DNA of 64,000 bases, taken from Ustilago trichophora. Its lineage: Eukaryota; Basidiomycota; Ustilaginomycetes; Ustilaginales; Ustilaginaceae. This document shows, piece after piece, positions 8,466 to 21,441 of this stretch. The translations under genes were made by a program, and so were the position numbers. The stretch is taken from positions 806,001 through 870,000 of the forward strand of contig OOIN01000012.1 in the NCBI GenBank assembly GCA_900323505.1. The letters are read 5' to 3'. The notes under the pieces are model-generated. The model saw only the letters and a list, made by a program, of their open reading frames with translations, was not told the origin of the DNA and did not search any database. Position 1 is the stretch's first letter. Each line of letters opens with the position of its first letter.

Positions 8466-11400
8466 GCTGTGCGGTGTCTGAGCCGTGCCCGTCAAATAAA
8501 GTAGAAGAATGTTGTAGCTGTGACCGAGTCTCGAGACGCTGATCTGGAGCTATCGCCCTGCAGAAGAAGGCTGTTGTCGTTTCTTGTGGTCGACGTAGCA
8601 ATGACAGCTTCGTGTCTCGTACGTGGATGGAAGACAGGAAGGGGAGTTCTGGCTGGTTCAGGACCCTAGGGCAGCGTCGAGAACAAATGGACTTTGCTTA
8701 CTTTGAAAGAGCGTATAAATCGGTTGGCCCTCAAGGTCAAAGTGCTTCTGCATGAAGAAGAAGCCAATCCATGCGAATCGGAAGCTTAGGCGACAAGGAC
8801 AAGGGTTTCGCTTGGCGTCCTGAAATCGAATTGCTAAGAAGAGCTCATCTGTGGAGGAAAACAAGATTCTCACGTCAAATCGCGGATGTGTCTCGAGATT
8901 GCGCGCGCAAGAGGATTGCAAACTACTTCCCCGCACCTCAATCATTCTCAACAGCAAATCTCCACGATCCTTTCGAGTCTCTTGTGCTATGTACTGTAGG
9001 CAGTGATTAACTGGTCGACACCTTTGGCCACGTTCCTCCTCGTCCCGGCGGCTGCTCAGCATCACAATGAGTGTCACAAAAGGCGGAGGCGCAGTCGATG
9101 GAGGGCGTCGGACCGAAGTGCAGAGGAGCATTCCTGGCATGGGGCGGGGAAAGCCAGCTGTCTCGAGCTCTAACTTAGTTATCGTTTGCAACCGCGTGTC
9201 TCTGAAATCCTCAGCCCTGCAGGACGTGGGGTGGTGCGAGGCAGTGAAGTGGTGACTGGAGACGCGGAAAAGCACAGGCGTAAAGAGGTTACTGTGCCTT
9301 GAGTTGAAACGTGAGGCAGGAATGTGAAGCAGTCTCAGCCGTTTTGGTCGGTTTTGATGGCGCTTGGATTCACGCTGCAACATGACGCATCGGAATTAGT
9401 TAAGCGACCTTGTTGCCCTCTGTCTCGATTCAGAAACCAACGTCGATCGGGCAAAGATTTGGTTCGGAGCAGCAAAGACGGGTAAGCAAAAGCAAGGAGA
9501 GAAGAGGCAGATTTACAGTACACTTGCCTCAAAAAAGTAGACACTCTGGATTTTTGACTTTTGAGAGTCAGCCAAATCGAGGCCATTTTTTTTGCAATTT
9601 CCTTGTAGATTGCCGGTCTAACACCATCCTGTGCTGAAAGGAAGGTTCCTAATGGCCTGCCCCTCGTCTCAGCATCTTGAAGGCATCGAGGTTGCACCTG
9701 TATCCAATGCGTACTAGAAGCCTGCTCAAGGAGTCGTAACTTGGTAGCCTGGGCTCATTGAACACCGAACTCGGCGTGCTCTTTTCTCTCCTAATTTCGC
9801 GGCCTTCTTTTCCCATTGGATTTCCAGACTTGGTCCTGTGCTGGAGGGCTCGCTATGCAAAAGAAGCCGGATCAGTCCACAAAGACGAGAAGGAGCGACA
9901 TACGCAGGCTACAGATTCATCGACCCTATACATGCCTTAGCTCATATCCACAGACAAAAGTCCGGTCACTGTGACAGCTGTGCCAAGAAAGTGACAGAAG
10001 GATACAGTGTCTGAAAAAGCATGGCGGCTCGATCAAAGACTTCGACAGCTCTTCCACGTGACGGCTTCGCGGGCTGCGCGTCTCTGGCAAGCTCGGCAAA
10101 ACTGAAGGAAAATTCGAAGGATTTACATGGACCCTGAATCGAACATCGACACCAACACTCCCCGCAGCGGGACTGGGGTTGCGACAAATTGGACCCTCAT
10201 ATCGCCTTACTCATATCGGCTCTCTTAGATACGGGTCTAGACCAAGAGCACTGATAGAGGCTCCACCAGAGCTTCTGCATCGGGGAGAAGAGGGGGGTCT
10301 TGCCGAAACACAGTTGAGCGCCGTCATTACGGCCGCTTCTGTCCTGTGTGGTGGTGGTGATATGGAAATGGATAAAATCGTCAAAAAGGCGACGTGCTGC
10401 AGCGTAGACAGAAATCCAAAGAAAATGTGATTTTAGAGAAGAGTCGATCGACGGCACTTTTCGTCGCTTGCGCCCGCGACTTTTCCCATGCAAAGCGCCA
10501 AGGCGACCCCGGTCAGCGAGCTCCCATGACTTCCTCTTCAAGGTCACATCGCCAATCCTTGCACCACGCGCTCCCTCACTATATTTGCAGAGGCTCTCGA
10601 CCTCGTTCGGCAAGCGCAGCCCACCCATCCTGCCTGCTTTCTAGCACTTCGTCTTGACAGCAATGCTGGGTAGACGGGACAAGCATGAAAGGCCGTCGGT
10701 CCTTTGAGCGGCGTAACAATGATGCCACCCAAGCGAAGTTGGTACGAAGCATCACCCTGTTTGTTTTGTCCCCGCACTGCGGGCTAAGAATGCGAAGCGG
10801 GATCGGCACGTCACGCCCAGCCGCCTAAGTCAAGGTACCAGGCTTGCTGCCGCCACAGTGATGCCTCTGTATCATCACATCTGGCAACACTTGCAAAGAA
10901 GGTAGCGCGTACAGCACCGAGCTGCTCGCATCGCCCCTGTCGCTTTGTTTAGAGAGACCCGAATTGGAGCAAGGGGCGATCCGAAGGCGACCCGATAGCG
11001 GTTCAGCGGAGCATTGCAGGTGCACCCTTGAAACATGTCGACGCTCCTCGACGTTGACAGGAATGCGATGCTGTACAGTACGTCGTGCCAACGCTGCTCG
11101 CATGTGACGTAATGACAGTGTTCGCTGTTCTGTTTGTTTACGGGCCGACATCGAAACAACCGCGCAACGCTTCCAGGAACGACGCGGACACGTTGACGAT
11201 CCAGCTGTCAGAACGATATCGAAAGGGCTCGCTTAGAGCTAGGTTGAGATGACGCGCCCAACAACCGATCCTGCTCGTTCATCGCGTCGTTCGACTGCAG
11301 ATCGTCTAGAAGCTTTCCCGTCGTCGTCGCCGACACATCATCGTTTGTGTCTGAACAACAAGCGCTCTTCCCACTGCGATCAAGACAACAGCAGTATAGA

Positions 11401-13071
11401 GGACTGAGCTTGCTGTTGACCATTGCGATTGAATCGGTTCCTGTCCCACTGCTGTCAATATCGCAGATCGCATGTGAAGCAGCAAGGGGAAAACGACAGA
11501 ATTCATGAGGATGTCGCATTTGCCATCATTCGCATCAAGTCTCCCATGCCACCTGCACTGCGCATACGGTCCAGATTGCCTTCACTGGACGTGACGGTAC
11601 CTTTCGTACGTAGGGCCATTCAGTCCATCGGAGAAGCGGGGACGGAGGGATCATGGCATAAAGTGGTGAACTCTGAGAAATTATAAGTTTGGAGTTGCAG
11701 CACGGCTTGAAACTTGGCGTAGGCGTTTCAGTTTGATGAATCTGCACCGTCGTATTTCATGTCGTCGCGCTCTTTCCGGCGTTGCGTCGAAGATATCCGC
11801 CCTACGAAAGATGATCGCCAAGGCTGGTCGATCATGTTGGCTCTCCGGACGAGTCGTTCGGAGTAGCTTTCTTTTAGAGATACAGTATGGTAGAGTCGGA
11901 GAACAAGTCGGAGAGGCTTGTCCTACAGCGGACGACCGAAAGACCGACGCAGAAGCAACCCGCAAACAATGCTTGACATTTTACGTTAATTTAATTTGTG
12001 AGTTAATTAGGCAGAATGTACAGTATGTGATTGTACAGAGAACTGTGTGGGCTGTGCCGCTGAAATCGGAAGGGCGCTAGGCGGCGTAATGGTCGCTTGC
12101 TTGAGTTTGGATCGATCGATGCGATTGGATTCCAGTTCAGTTCCATTGCACGTCTGGTTGTGCTGCTTTCCGCTAGCGAGCATGACTGTTATAAGGCGGT
12201 AAGACCTCGTTCTCCGTGCCAATCATCCCAGCCATCGCCGAGCTACAGTACACTACTACAACGTACAGGGATCTCGCCAGGCTGACAACAGAGGCAGATG
12301 TCGAAGCGTTTTGTTGAAGATGAAGCGTTTAGCAAATGCCGTGCTGTACTATAGTTGACACGATGCAAAGCATTCGACTTTGTTGCGGTCATCACCGACA
12401 CAATCAAGCGGCCAATTCCAACACCACAATTGGATGGGTTGCAAACACAAGATGAGAACATGAGAACATGTTGTTATCGACACACGAGTTGGTGGTGATG
12501 TCGAGTTTTGTTCTTGGAAAGCAGCAGTTCGGGTTTGAGCTGCTGGTGGCCCGGTGAACTGTGGTCTGTTTTGGCCGACGGGGGAGAGCAGGGAGTCAGT
12601 GTGTGACGGCTTTCTCTCTCTCTTTTGGAGAAAAAGATCCACTCTCCGCTCCGCTGCACAGGAGCTGGCTTTGGCTCCACCGAGAGAAAATCTCGAATTC
12701 TTTTGCTCTGATTTTTCATGCTTTTTGTTTGGCTGCAGCGACACTCACTGACGCACACGCGAATGCAGCGTGCTGCAGGTTTGACTTTTATTTATCAAGT
12801 AGAAATTCCTGTGTTTGGAGGAGGAGGAAGGGGTGGTGTTGTTGTTTTGTTTTTCTCGAGATGATGAGGATCGTGGATAGGATGCAGGTTGCTGCAGTTT
12901 ATATTTTTTGCGTCTGTCACACGGGGGCTGGTCTGACGCTACAGTGCACAAGCGAGGAGTGAGAGTCAGAGTATTGTGACTTCTGCGAAGCCAAGCGAGG
13001 CTGAGACCCTTTTTATCATCTCCTACTCGACTCCGCTCGGCATTTCGCTCCACTCTTTGCAGGAGATCAGA

Positions 13072-13112
13072 GGCAGAGAGAGAGAGAGAGTGTGTGTGTG
13101 TGTGTGTGTGTG
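13072..13112. repeat. (AG)n(TG)n compound microsatellite
   Basis: About ten AG units run directly into eleven TG units, followed by further AG-rich sequence to about 13126. Intergenic, 2.2 kb upstream of the cyclin start. Confidence 0.9.
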
Positions 13113-13632
13113 AAATAGAGAGAGAAGGGGCAAGGGAGAGCTGCTTCTCTGTGCGACCTGCTTTGGTCTGCATACGCAACGCAAACCATTTTGTTCCATC
13201 GTGACACCTAGTTACTGTCTATCCCTTGGTCTGGTCTGGTATTGTGCGTGGTCACGCTAAGGAAGCTGTCATGCTCGCCTGCTCGCTCGCGATGCAGCCA
13301 GCTGAGGTGCTGCTCGATCAAATTGTGATTCTTGGTGCTGTTCTCTGGCGTGTTTTCCTCGTGTTGCCTTTGCGGCGATCTTGTTTGGTTGTGGGCTTCC
13401 ATGCTGCCGACCGTTTGGAAGGTTCCGAAACGCGGCCGATGTGACCATCTGGTTTGGAGACAGTCTCGCTTGCCGCCGCTCTTTGCTTTAGTTTGAATTG
13501 TGACAGTCCGGTGTCTGTGTCTGTGCGTTCAAGCAGCGCCGTGCAGTCGAATGCAGCTTATGCGTGCGGGTGCTTTGTTTTGTTTTTTCATTTTCTTGGT
13601 CGTTCAAAGTAAAGCGCCCGCTCCGTGGTCCT

Positions 13633-13655
13633 TGCCATGCCATGCCATGCCATGC
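13633..13655. repeat. (TGCCA)n tandem repeat
   Basis: Four to five perfect TGCCA units in intergenic DNA upstream of the cyclin gene. Confidence 0.85.
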
Positions 13656-14100
13656 TTTGTGTGATGTGATCTCTCATGGATGGCTCTTGTTGGCTTTCAA
13701 AGGTCGACTATGTTTGTCCTGGAATCACACCAGCTGTCTGTACCGAAAGGCGGCTGACTATCTCTCGACCCTCTGTGGTCCTCTACTGTATTCTACCTCA
13801 CTTTGTCCGATGCGCCTTTCCCGTGGGCCCCTTTGCTCTCCGCCTCGTCTTCATCCAGGGCGTTTAACCATTGGTTTGCTCTGTCCCGGCTGAAGGGTCG
13901 CTCCCTACCTTGGAGTCGCATCCCAAATGTGTGCGCCAGGCTGCCCACAACAAGCCATCCTGGTCGTCTCCTTTTCGAACAATCTATCTCGCTTTCCCTT
14001 TCGAGCGCCTCGTTATAGCTGCTATCTGAAAAGCTGATGCTGCAACACTAGGCTCTGCAATCCTTACAGTCCTCATCAGACGCAGGAAAACAGAGGGAGA

Positions 14101-15350
14101 GCACGATCAAGAGAGTCAGGGAATGTTATTGATTTGCATCAATTCCTCGATTTCCAGAGATGAATTTTGGTGGCCGCCTGTTGCAGCCTCTTTTATTTTT
14201 ATTTCTCTTTCTTGTCTTTTTCATCTCTTTTTCCTTTTAATTCGTTATTTATTTTAGTCTGCCGTAGCAGCACCAAGAGCTCAAGGCTCCAACGACACTC
14301 GCTGTGTTGTTGCTGCTGCTGCTGCTGCTGCTGTTGTGTCCCTTTGATGCTCTTCACCCACCACCTCACTTCCGTCTCCTTTCACTTTGGTATTTCCATT
14401 CTCTCCATCGCTTCCTCCTCCTTCCCCTCCTCGTTCTGTTCCCCTCTTCGCCATCCTCACCATCTCACATCTCCCTATCTCTTCACCTCGTGTGATCGTT
14501 ACGTTCTCCCTAGACCGCTTCGTGGTCATTCTCATCATCTCTCCTGCCTCTTGTGCATCATACAGCGCCGACGGATCGAGCTAGGTCGCAACCACAGCAG
14601 TTGCATCGCATCTCATCTGTACATTCAAAACGCTGCATCCCACTCGCATCACTTCTGTCGACCACCTTTCTTCATCTTCCCCTTTGCTTTTTCTTTCGCT
14701 TCCTTCACGACCACTTTCGCGCATCGCCTCCTCCTGCGCATATTTGCAAACACAGACATCTAGCATCCAGCATCCGACGCCAGATCCACCTCGTCTTTGC
14801 ACTTATCTCTCCAGCAACGCATCCCTGTTTCCGTCCTTTTCATCCACCCGCCTTAATCACTTTCGCATCTCTCATACGCCTTTTGCTATACCACTTCAAA
14901 AGCATCTAGATACCTCTCTGCATACATTCGCAGAAGCCACCACACATTCAATTGCCTGAGACATATACATCCTCAAGTCCACCTTCAACAATTTCGACAT
15001 TCAGCTCTGTCTCTAGCACCCCGATCTTGCTCCCCCGACTCGATCTACATCGTATTTAGGGATTCTACAGCGCACCTCCTCACCTGTTTCGCTGCTGTGA
15101 TCGACTCGACGCAACTCTGCCTCCTGCAAACGTCGCGCCACCCCCCTTCTCCGAGACCCAGCTGCCGCGACACACGTCCTGCCGCTGATATTACACCCAA
15201 TCGACCTGCTGCCTGACCCTTCCGCAGAAACCGTCGGCTCCTTTCATCGTCTCATGCACCTCTCATCTCGTCCATCCACATCCCTCTGATCTGAGCCACA
15301 AGTCTCCTTTCGAGACTTGAAGACTCTTCCTTCTCTGCATTTCCTCCAAT
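14101..15350 (+). promoter_or_regulatory. pyrimidine-rich, G-poor leader/promoter of the B-type cyclin gene
   Basis: About 1.2 kb on the plus strand is strongly enriched in C and T and poor in G, apart from a (TGC)n tract at 14311-14333. The bias stops at the cyclin start codon at 15351. This looks like a very long 5' untranslated leader plus core promoter. The transcription start is not visible from sequence. Confidence 0.45.
14311..14333. repeat. (TGC)n microsatellite
   Basis: Seven to eight TGC units in the presumed leader region of the cyclin gene. Confidence 0.9.
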
Positions 15351-17290
15351 ATGGCTCAGCCCGCTGTCAGAGTATGTATACTTCCTCATCCCTACTTCTT
15401 TATCCACTTGCTTCTAGACTCTGGTTCCAAACTGACACTCGTGCTCATTTGGTTTTGACTCTGCAGCAACCTACGGTGACCAGGTCCCGTATTGCCCGAC
15501 CAGGAGGCATCCCAGCATCTCGTAGTGGTGACCGAATCCATCTCACCGAGGCATCCTCCAGTCACCTCGCCAAAGCAGCCAAGACTCAGAAAGCCATCGG
15601 CGTTTCTGCTGCCGGCAAGCTCCGATCCAACTCCAACACCATGCCACAACGTGCTGCACTCTCGGATGTCAGCAACCGGGCCGGTGTCATCAGAGGCCTC
15701 GCACAAGTCGATGGCGCCGCTAAGCTCGCACCGGGTCACCATGGTTTGCGGGCCCACCACACCAAGAGCATGACCCGTCTTCGTGATGCGCGATCTCGGT
15801 CCACAACAGAAGAAAGGCTACCAGGGCCAACGCGATCCATCTCTGAGCAACGTGACCTGGTCTCTGGCGGTGTCCAGTCCATGGATGTCGAGGCACCTCG
15901 TTTACTTCCTCCTTTCGAGAGCTCGACCGCTGTCCAGGCAGGTATCGAGAACGAGGCTAGCAGCAGTAGCAGCAGCAGACTTCAGAAATCCCAATCGAGC
16001 GCTCACGAAGATGCAGAGATCGAGGATCTCGCCGTTCTACACGATAACGACGCTGACGAGGATCACATGTCAGACGTAGACTCTACTTCAAGCAGCGATG
16101 ATGACACAGGCGAAGATATTGGCGCCGACCAGGCCAACTGGCTTGAATCCGAGCGACTTGGCGCTGATCCACGGCCCGAGAGCGTCACATCGGCCGAAGA
16201 CGGTGACCTGCTCGACTTCAATATTGACCCTGAAGGCCTTGTCTCGCTGCATCCTGAGCTCGAGGAAGCCGCGCGTCGCAAGGTAGCCTTGATCAAGTCT
16301 CGGTACCATGAGGAAGTCATCCAGCCTCGAGCTGTCCGTGCGCAAGCGCAACGAGCCGAAGCTGTTGCAGCTGGTCAGCTTTCAGCAGACTTGGCTGCGC
16401 ACGAAGACGAACTGATCGTCATGGGCCTCGACCCCGATGAGGTGCGCGACACCAGCATGGTCGCCGAGTACGCCAACGAGATCTTTACCTACATGGCGCG
16501 ATGTGAACGTGAAACCATGGCTAACCCTAACTACATGGACTTCCAGAGCGAGATCCACTGGCACATGCGCGCGACCCTCGTCGATTGGCTTCTGCAGGTG
16601 CACATGCGATACCACATGCTGCCAGAAACACTCTGGATTGCCATCAACGTCGTCGACCGCTTCCTGAGCGTGCGTGTCGTCAGCCTGGCCAAGCTCCAGC
16701 TTGTCGGTGTCACCGCCATGTTTATCGCAGCAAAATACGAAGAGATTCTGGCACCCAGTGTCAAAGAATTCGTCTACATGACAGAAGGAGGATATTCACG
16801 CGAGGAGATCCTCAAAGGCGAGCGCATCATCCTTTCGACGCTCGACTTTAACGTCTCTTCGTACTGCTCGCCCTACTCGTGGGTACGTCGCATCTCCAAG
16901 GCCGACGACTACGACATCCGCACACGTACTTTGTCGAAATTCTTGATGGAGCTGGCACTGCTCGACCACCGCTTCCTGCGCGCTCGACCCAGCCTGATCG
17001 CTGCGGTGGGCATGTTCCTCGCAAAGAAGATGCTTGGCGGTGAATGGGACGATGCCTTTGTCTACTACTCGGACTTTACCGAAGAACAGCTGGTGCCTGG
17101 CGCCAATCTCTTACTAGAGCGCTTGCTGGACCCTGGCTTCGAAGAGCAGTTCGTGTACCGCAAATATGCCAACAAGAAATTCCTCAAGGCCAGCGTCTTT
17201 GCTCGCGATTGGGCCTACCAGAACCACAGCGCATTGCTAGCTGCCGCGGCTGCAGCGGCTGCAGCTCAGGCGGGTCAGCCTTCGCAATGA
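15351..17290 (+). CDS. B-type (mitotic) cyclin, two exons
   Basis: 614 residues. Exon 1 15351-15371 encodes MAQPAVR; intron 15372-15466 (GTATGT...CTGCAG); exon 2 15467-17290. The splice keeps frame and gives a natural N-terminus. A perfect destruction box RAALSDVSN sits at residues 69-77, the signal for APC/C ubiquitination. An acidic, serine-rich middle is followed by the cyclin N-box at about residues 345-475 (HMRATLVDWLLQVHMRY, FIAAKYEEILAP) and the C-terminal cyclin fold to about 600. The MRAxLVDWL and KYEE motifs are the classical Cdk1-binding core. The protein ends in a run of alanines. It should activate Cdk1 for mitotic entry. Smuts have two B cyclins, Clb1 and Clb2, and I cannot decide which this is. 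Confidence 0.93.
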
Positions 17291-19709
17291 GCGCGCCCTT
17301 TGCCAGCGATGCTCCAACACCAGCACCGCCTTGCACGGATGGACAACACCAGCTTTCGAGCTGTCACGACATGATGCAGCTGCGGCCGAGCTTGTCTGAG
17401 GTGACAATCACATTCTTTCAGTCTCTCATTTTCTTGTTCCAACTGTTCACCTTAGCACCCTGCCGCAGCTCATCGCGTCTTAGTCTCTCCATCGAAGGTC
17501 CCCCATCTCCATCTTGTAATGACACGCATCTCCTGCTGACCACAACTGTCGGCTTATCCGCTTATCCTTTGTACGAGTACGCTTGCATTCTACCCTTCCA
17601 GCCTCCCTTGATCACGAGCTGCTTCGACTCGAGGAGCACTTTGCTGTACCTGCTTGGTATCTGCATTCGGTTCGATCATCATACCATCATCCATCTTCTC
17701 ATGCCTCATTCTTCATTCTTCGACTTCTTGGTCTGTATCTGATTCAGTTTCAACGATTCACGATCCCATCTTCACTTTATTCTCCTACACACATTGTTTT
17801 TCCCCTTTTGGTCGCAATATCACAGACAAAGTAACATTGCATTTATGCGAATGTGTGCATGTGCACTGGAGTCGTGGCAGGGATTCGTACTCGGGTGGAA
17901 CCATTCCGCTTCTTGCTTGTAGCATCCGTGTCGGCTCTTGCGTCGGCTTTATTCCCAACGATGCAGCCCTTCGGACTGCTGAGCATGTACGCCATGGCTG
18001 TTTCTGAAGACTAGGTTGCGCATGAAGCAGCCTATCGCGCAGCACTCTGACCTCGTCTTCTACTCGATCAAGGAGTGTATAGTGCTTGAACTTGCTAGAC
18101 GCAAACACAGCAACGTCGAGTGGGCGAAGGAGAATCTTGATGCCAGCCTCTGTGAGAGCAAGCCAAGCTCCGCCAGCTAGCTACAAGCTGACCCAACCAC
18201 AAGCGCACTATGGTAACTTACTGCAGTTCTGTGCGGAAATGAGGCAATCTGAAAAATTTGTGACTGCAAGCAAGATCTGACTTGAGAATAGCAGCAAGGC
18301 TTTGAATCGGGAGTAGAATTCTAATTCATCGAGAACGATATCGGGCAGGCGAATTCCCGTTGACTCGGACCCTGTCGGTTGGTAAGCGGCAGTGGAAAGG
18401 GAAAAAGCGATGAAATTAAACAAAGCAGTTGAATTTCAAGGATAAGAGAAGTGAAAAGCACGCAACAAAAGCACTCACTTAACCGCTGCTCGTGGGCTGG
18501 CTTTAAGGACTTGGCTTTCGACTTTGCTCGGGTTTTGCCCCACTCTTTTTTTGAGAGTGCAGCCGTGTCGAGACGGAGAGCAGCAGGTTCGGTCAGTCTG
18601 CCAGTGAAATGAGAGAGCGAGCCCTTGCAGCAAATTGCATTCAACTTGACTCAGGCAGCAGCTCGACAAGCAGCAGTAGCAGCAGCACCAGGAAGTTAGC
18701 GAATGGCGACCGCTCAGGCTTTGGCTTCACACACTCTATCTCAGCCGTGTCTTGCTCAGCCCCTCTCTTGTCTCGTCGTCATCTCTCTTTCAAACCCTCG
18801 TTTGTTACCTCTTCTACTTGAGCTTGACCTTCTCTCTTCACTATTCCATCTTTGGCTCAGCCTTCAGTCCCTACCACACTGCTCAGCATCTTTTGCTCAG
18901 CCAGTGTCTCCACGTCAACCTAGCGCTTAAAAATTCGCCTCACCCATCGCTTGTGCATCCCTTTTGCATCCTCGTTAGGGCTCCCAAAACGCTCTCAATC
19001 ACATCAAGCCTCGTCAACATCGTTCTTTAGCATCTGCATATCGTTTCGCATCTCGTCGCAAAAAGCATCCTTCTTTCGCACCAAAAGTGTTCCCAAAGCG
19101 CCGCTTCAATCATCATCCTTACCACCCTTCGCCATCGCTCACAAGCCATCGCCTAGTACACCCACACCGGCGCGATCACTGCATTCCGCTCCACAAACAC
19201 TCGCTAGCAATCCCCCCTTTGTCTTCACCAGCTCATCATCGCTAGCTCTTGTCTTGCTACATCTTGCCAACTCCCTCTCTATTCGGAGCCAATCCACGGC
19301 TCTTGCCTGCTTCACCACGCTTCTGCCATCATCGTCAACATTCTTGCTTGAAGCGCCGCTCGAAGCTTCCACATAAACCCAGCCTTGGGCATCTTTTTGT
19401 CACTTTCACGCAGCCGACTCGGCTCCCCACCCCAACACTTCTAGCTGCAACAAAGCAGACATCAACCCCGTTTCAAATCAACAATCGTTTGCCATCTGTC
19501 TGCGCACGACCTTCTCTTCGGTCGTCGATGCAATCCGTCTAAACCTTTGCGGCTCTTGCATTCGTTTTACTCGCCATACACCCGCGTGCCACCTGCACTC
19601 ATCGCACTGCCGCTCCCTGCAACGACACAAACCATCGCATCGATCCAAATCCCCGTACACACCGCCGTCCGTACGCGTCCCGTTGCGTACGTGACCTTGT
19701 TCCCTCGCG
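17291..19709. promoter_or_regulatory. cyclin 3' region and long pyrimidine-rich leader of the MYND gene
   Basis: 2.4 kb. The first part is the cyclin 3' flank. From about 18,730 to 19,700 the plus strand is C/T/A-rich and G-poor, like the leader of the cyclin gene, and leads into the ATG at 19710. Open frames here are short and without recognisable domains. Confidence 0.4.
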
Positions 19710-21404
19710 ATGAGAGAGTCCAACTTCTGCAACCCCGCCCAGAACAAGGCGAGCGTTTGCATCTCATCTGCCGTCTATGATCGTAGAGGTGAGTGCTCTT
19801 CCGTGCACCTTCGGCCCAGCTTGTTCTTCTTGTCTGACTTTGGCATCTTTCTTTCCTTCCCTTTCCTTGTCCGCTTACAGCCATCGACTGCACGGCCACC
19901 TTGCCGCTCATCAATTCGCTCAACCATCTCGCCTATCTCACCTCCACCTCGCCACGCATCAGGGAAATGGTCACATTAGATGGAGGTCTCGAGCGTCTCA
20001 TTCGCATCCTCCGAACCGTCCCAAAAACACCTTCGCCCCAGCTTCGTGCTTTCTCCATCAAGGAGATGCAAGCCGTATGGAAGTGGAGTTTGGCTTTCCA
20101 GTGCGTTGTCAACATCGGCGTCCGCGGCAGCGAGAGTGTCAGGACAAGGGTCGTCGAAGCCGGCATGGTGCCCGTCACCATCCGTGTGCTCGAGTCCTAT
20201 CTTCGCAGCATGGACAGACTCAAGGACGAGAGGCGTAAGGAGGCTCTTCTGCATCACCAGCGCCACGAAGCACGTCGCGAGGATCGCTCAAACCGAGATC
20301 GCATCCAAGCTGCCTCTCCCCCGCTTGCTCAGCTCGCCTCCAGTGACAGTGACCGCGCCCGACTCCACCACGCAGCTCACGACACCCTCGTTCAGGCCCC
20401 TCTCCGTGACAACGCTACCCAGGCAACTTCCAACGCTAATCCCGCACAGCCTTCGCGCAACGCATCGGTGCATGCTCAATCTCATGATCGTCTGCTCACA
20501 GAGACACGGCCAACCACGCCTCTCGAGGACCCAGTCTCTGCGCGACGCTCCTCGGTCTTTGTTGGTATGGACGCACAAAGCAGCGTCGACGACTTTCTTC
20601 CACCTCAAGCTTCTCCCATGCCCGTTGTCGACGCCGATGCCAATCATACCACCATGCCTCTTATCGAAGGTATCGATCCTCTCTCGCTTTCTTCGTCTGG
20701 CAGCGCTCCATCCGTACGCCCCGATGGTACGCCTAGAGCTCTTTCTTCGTCACAGGCCGACGATCGCGAACTCGCAGGTGTGAGCTCGTCCGAGGATCTC
20801 CGCAGTCACGCAGCCGAGGCCAGCGGCAGCGGTTCCGATGGCGCAGAGGATGCCGAAATGTTTGCAGATGATGCCGACGACAGCGAGATCGACGCGGTTC
20901 AATCTTCAGCGACACGCTCCAACGACTCCAACCACATGCTCATCAGCAACCAAAATGAGGCTGGCGCTGATGACGACGTCGAGGAACGTCGAACCCCACG
21001 TCCAGTCCGTCGCGCCCTGGCGCCCTTGTCAGGCCAGGACTCGCCACCGCGTCCCGCTCAGAGCTACATCACTCCCAACAGGCCGACCAGTGCCATTGCA
21101 CCCCCTTTGTTCGAGAGACAGGACACCGTGCGCCCTTCGCGAGACTTTTCAACTGCATCTGGCTCTCGCGACGCTGCTTCGAGCACTCTGGCCTCAACAG
21201 CGCTCGCAGCACAGGTCGGCTCGCAAGATACTTCCAGCCATCGCAGCTCACTGTTTGATCGACAACAGCCGCTGTACCAACATCAGCAGCAACACGACGA
21301 TCAAATAGCTCGAGCACGTGCACAGCATGACAATTCACACCATAATCACCTTCATCAACAGCAGCAGCCGCTGCAGCCTGACCACCACCACCACCACCAC
21401 CACC

Positions 21405-21441
<37 letters not shown>

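Larger units (their letters stand above)
8466..14100. other. long region without a supportable gene
   Basis: About 5.6 kb. Six-frame reading gives only short frames without recognisable domains, irregular codon use and frequent stops. It contains many single TACTGTA/TACAGTA motifs (for example near 8990, 9521, 11071, 12015, 12245), simple repeats at 13072-13112 and 13633-13655, and AT-rich stretches near 11980-12015. Unrecognised small spliced genes or non-coding RNAs cannot be excluded. Confidence 0.5.

Noticed and set aside
8658..9383. 241-residue minus-strand frame upstream of the serine-rich gene, with a hydrophobic stretch (FRFAWIGFFFMQKHF)
   Set aside because: Considered as an upstream exon. 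The GTAAGC donor at about 8705 leaves a phase that does not join the downstream frame in this reading, and no family was recognised.
14167..14763. 198-residue frame with poly-Cys in the cyclin leader
   Set aside because: Coded by a CTG/TGC repeat and C/T-rich sequence; composition is typical of translated simple sequence.
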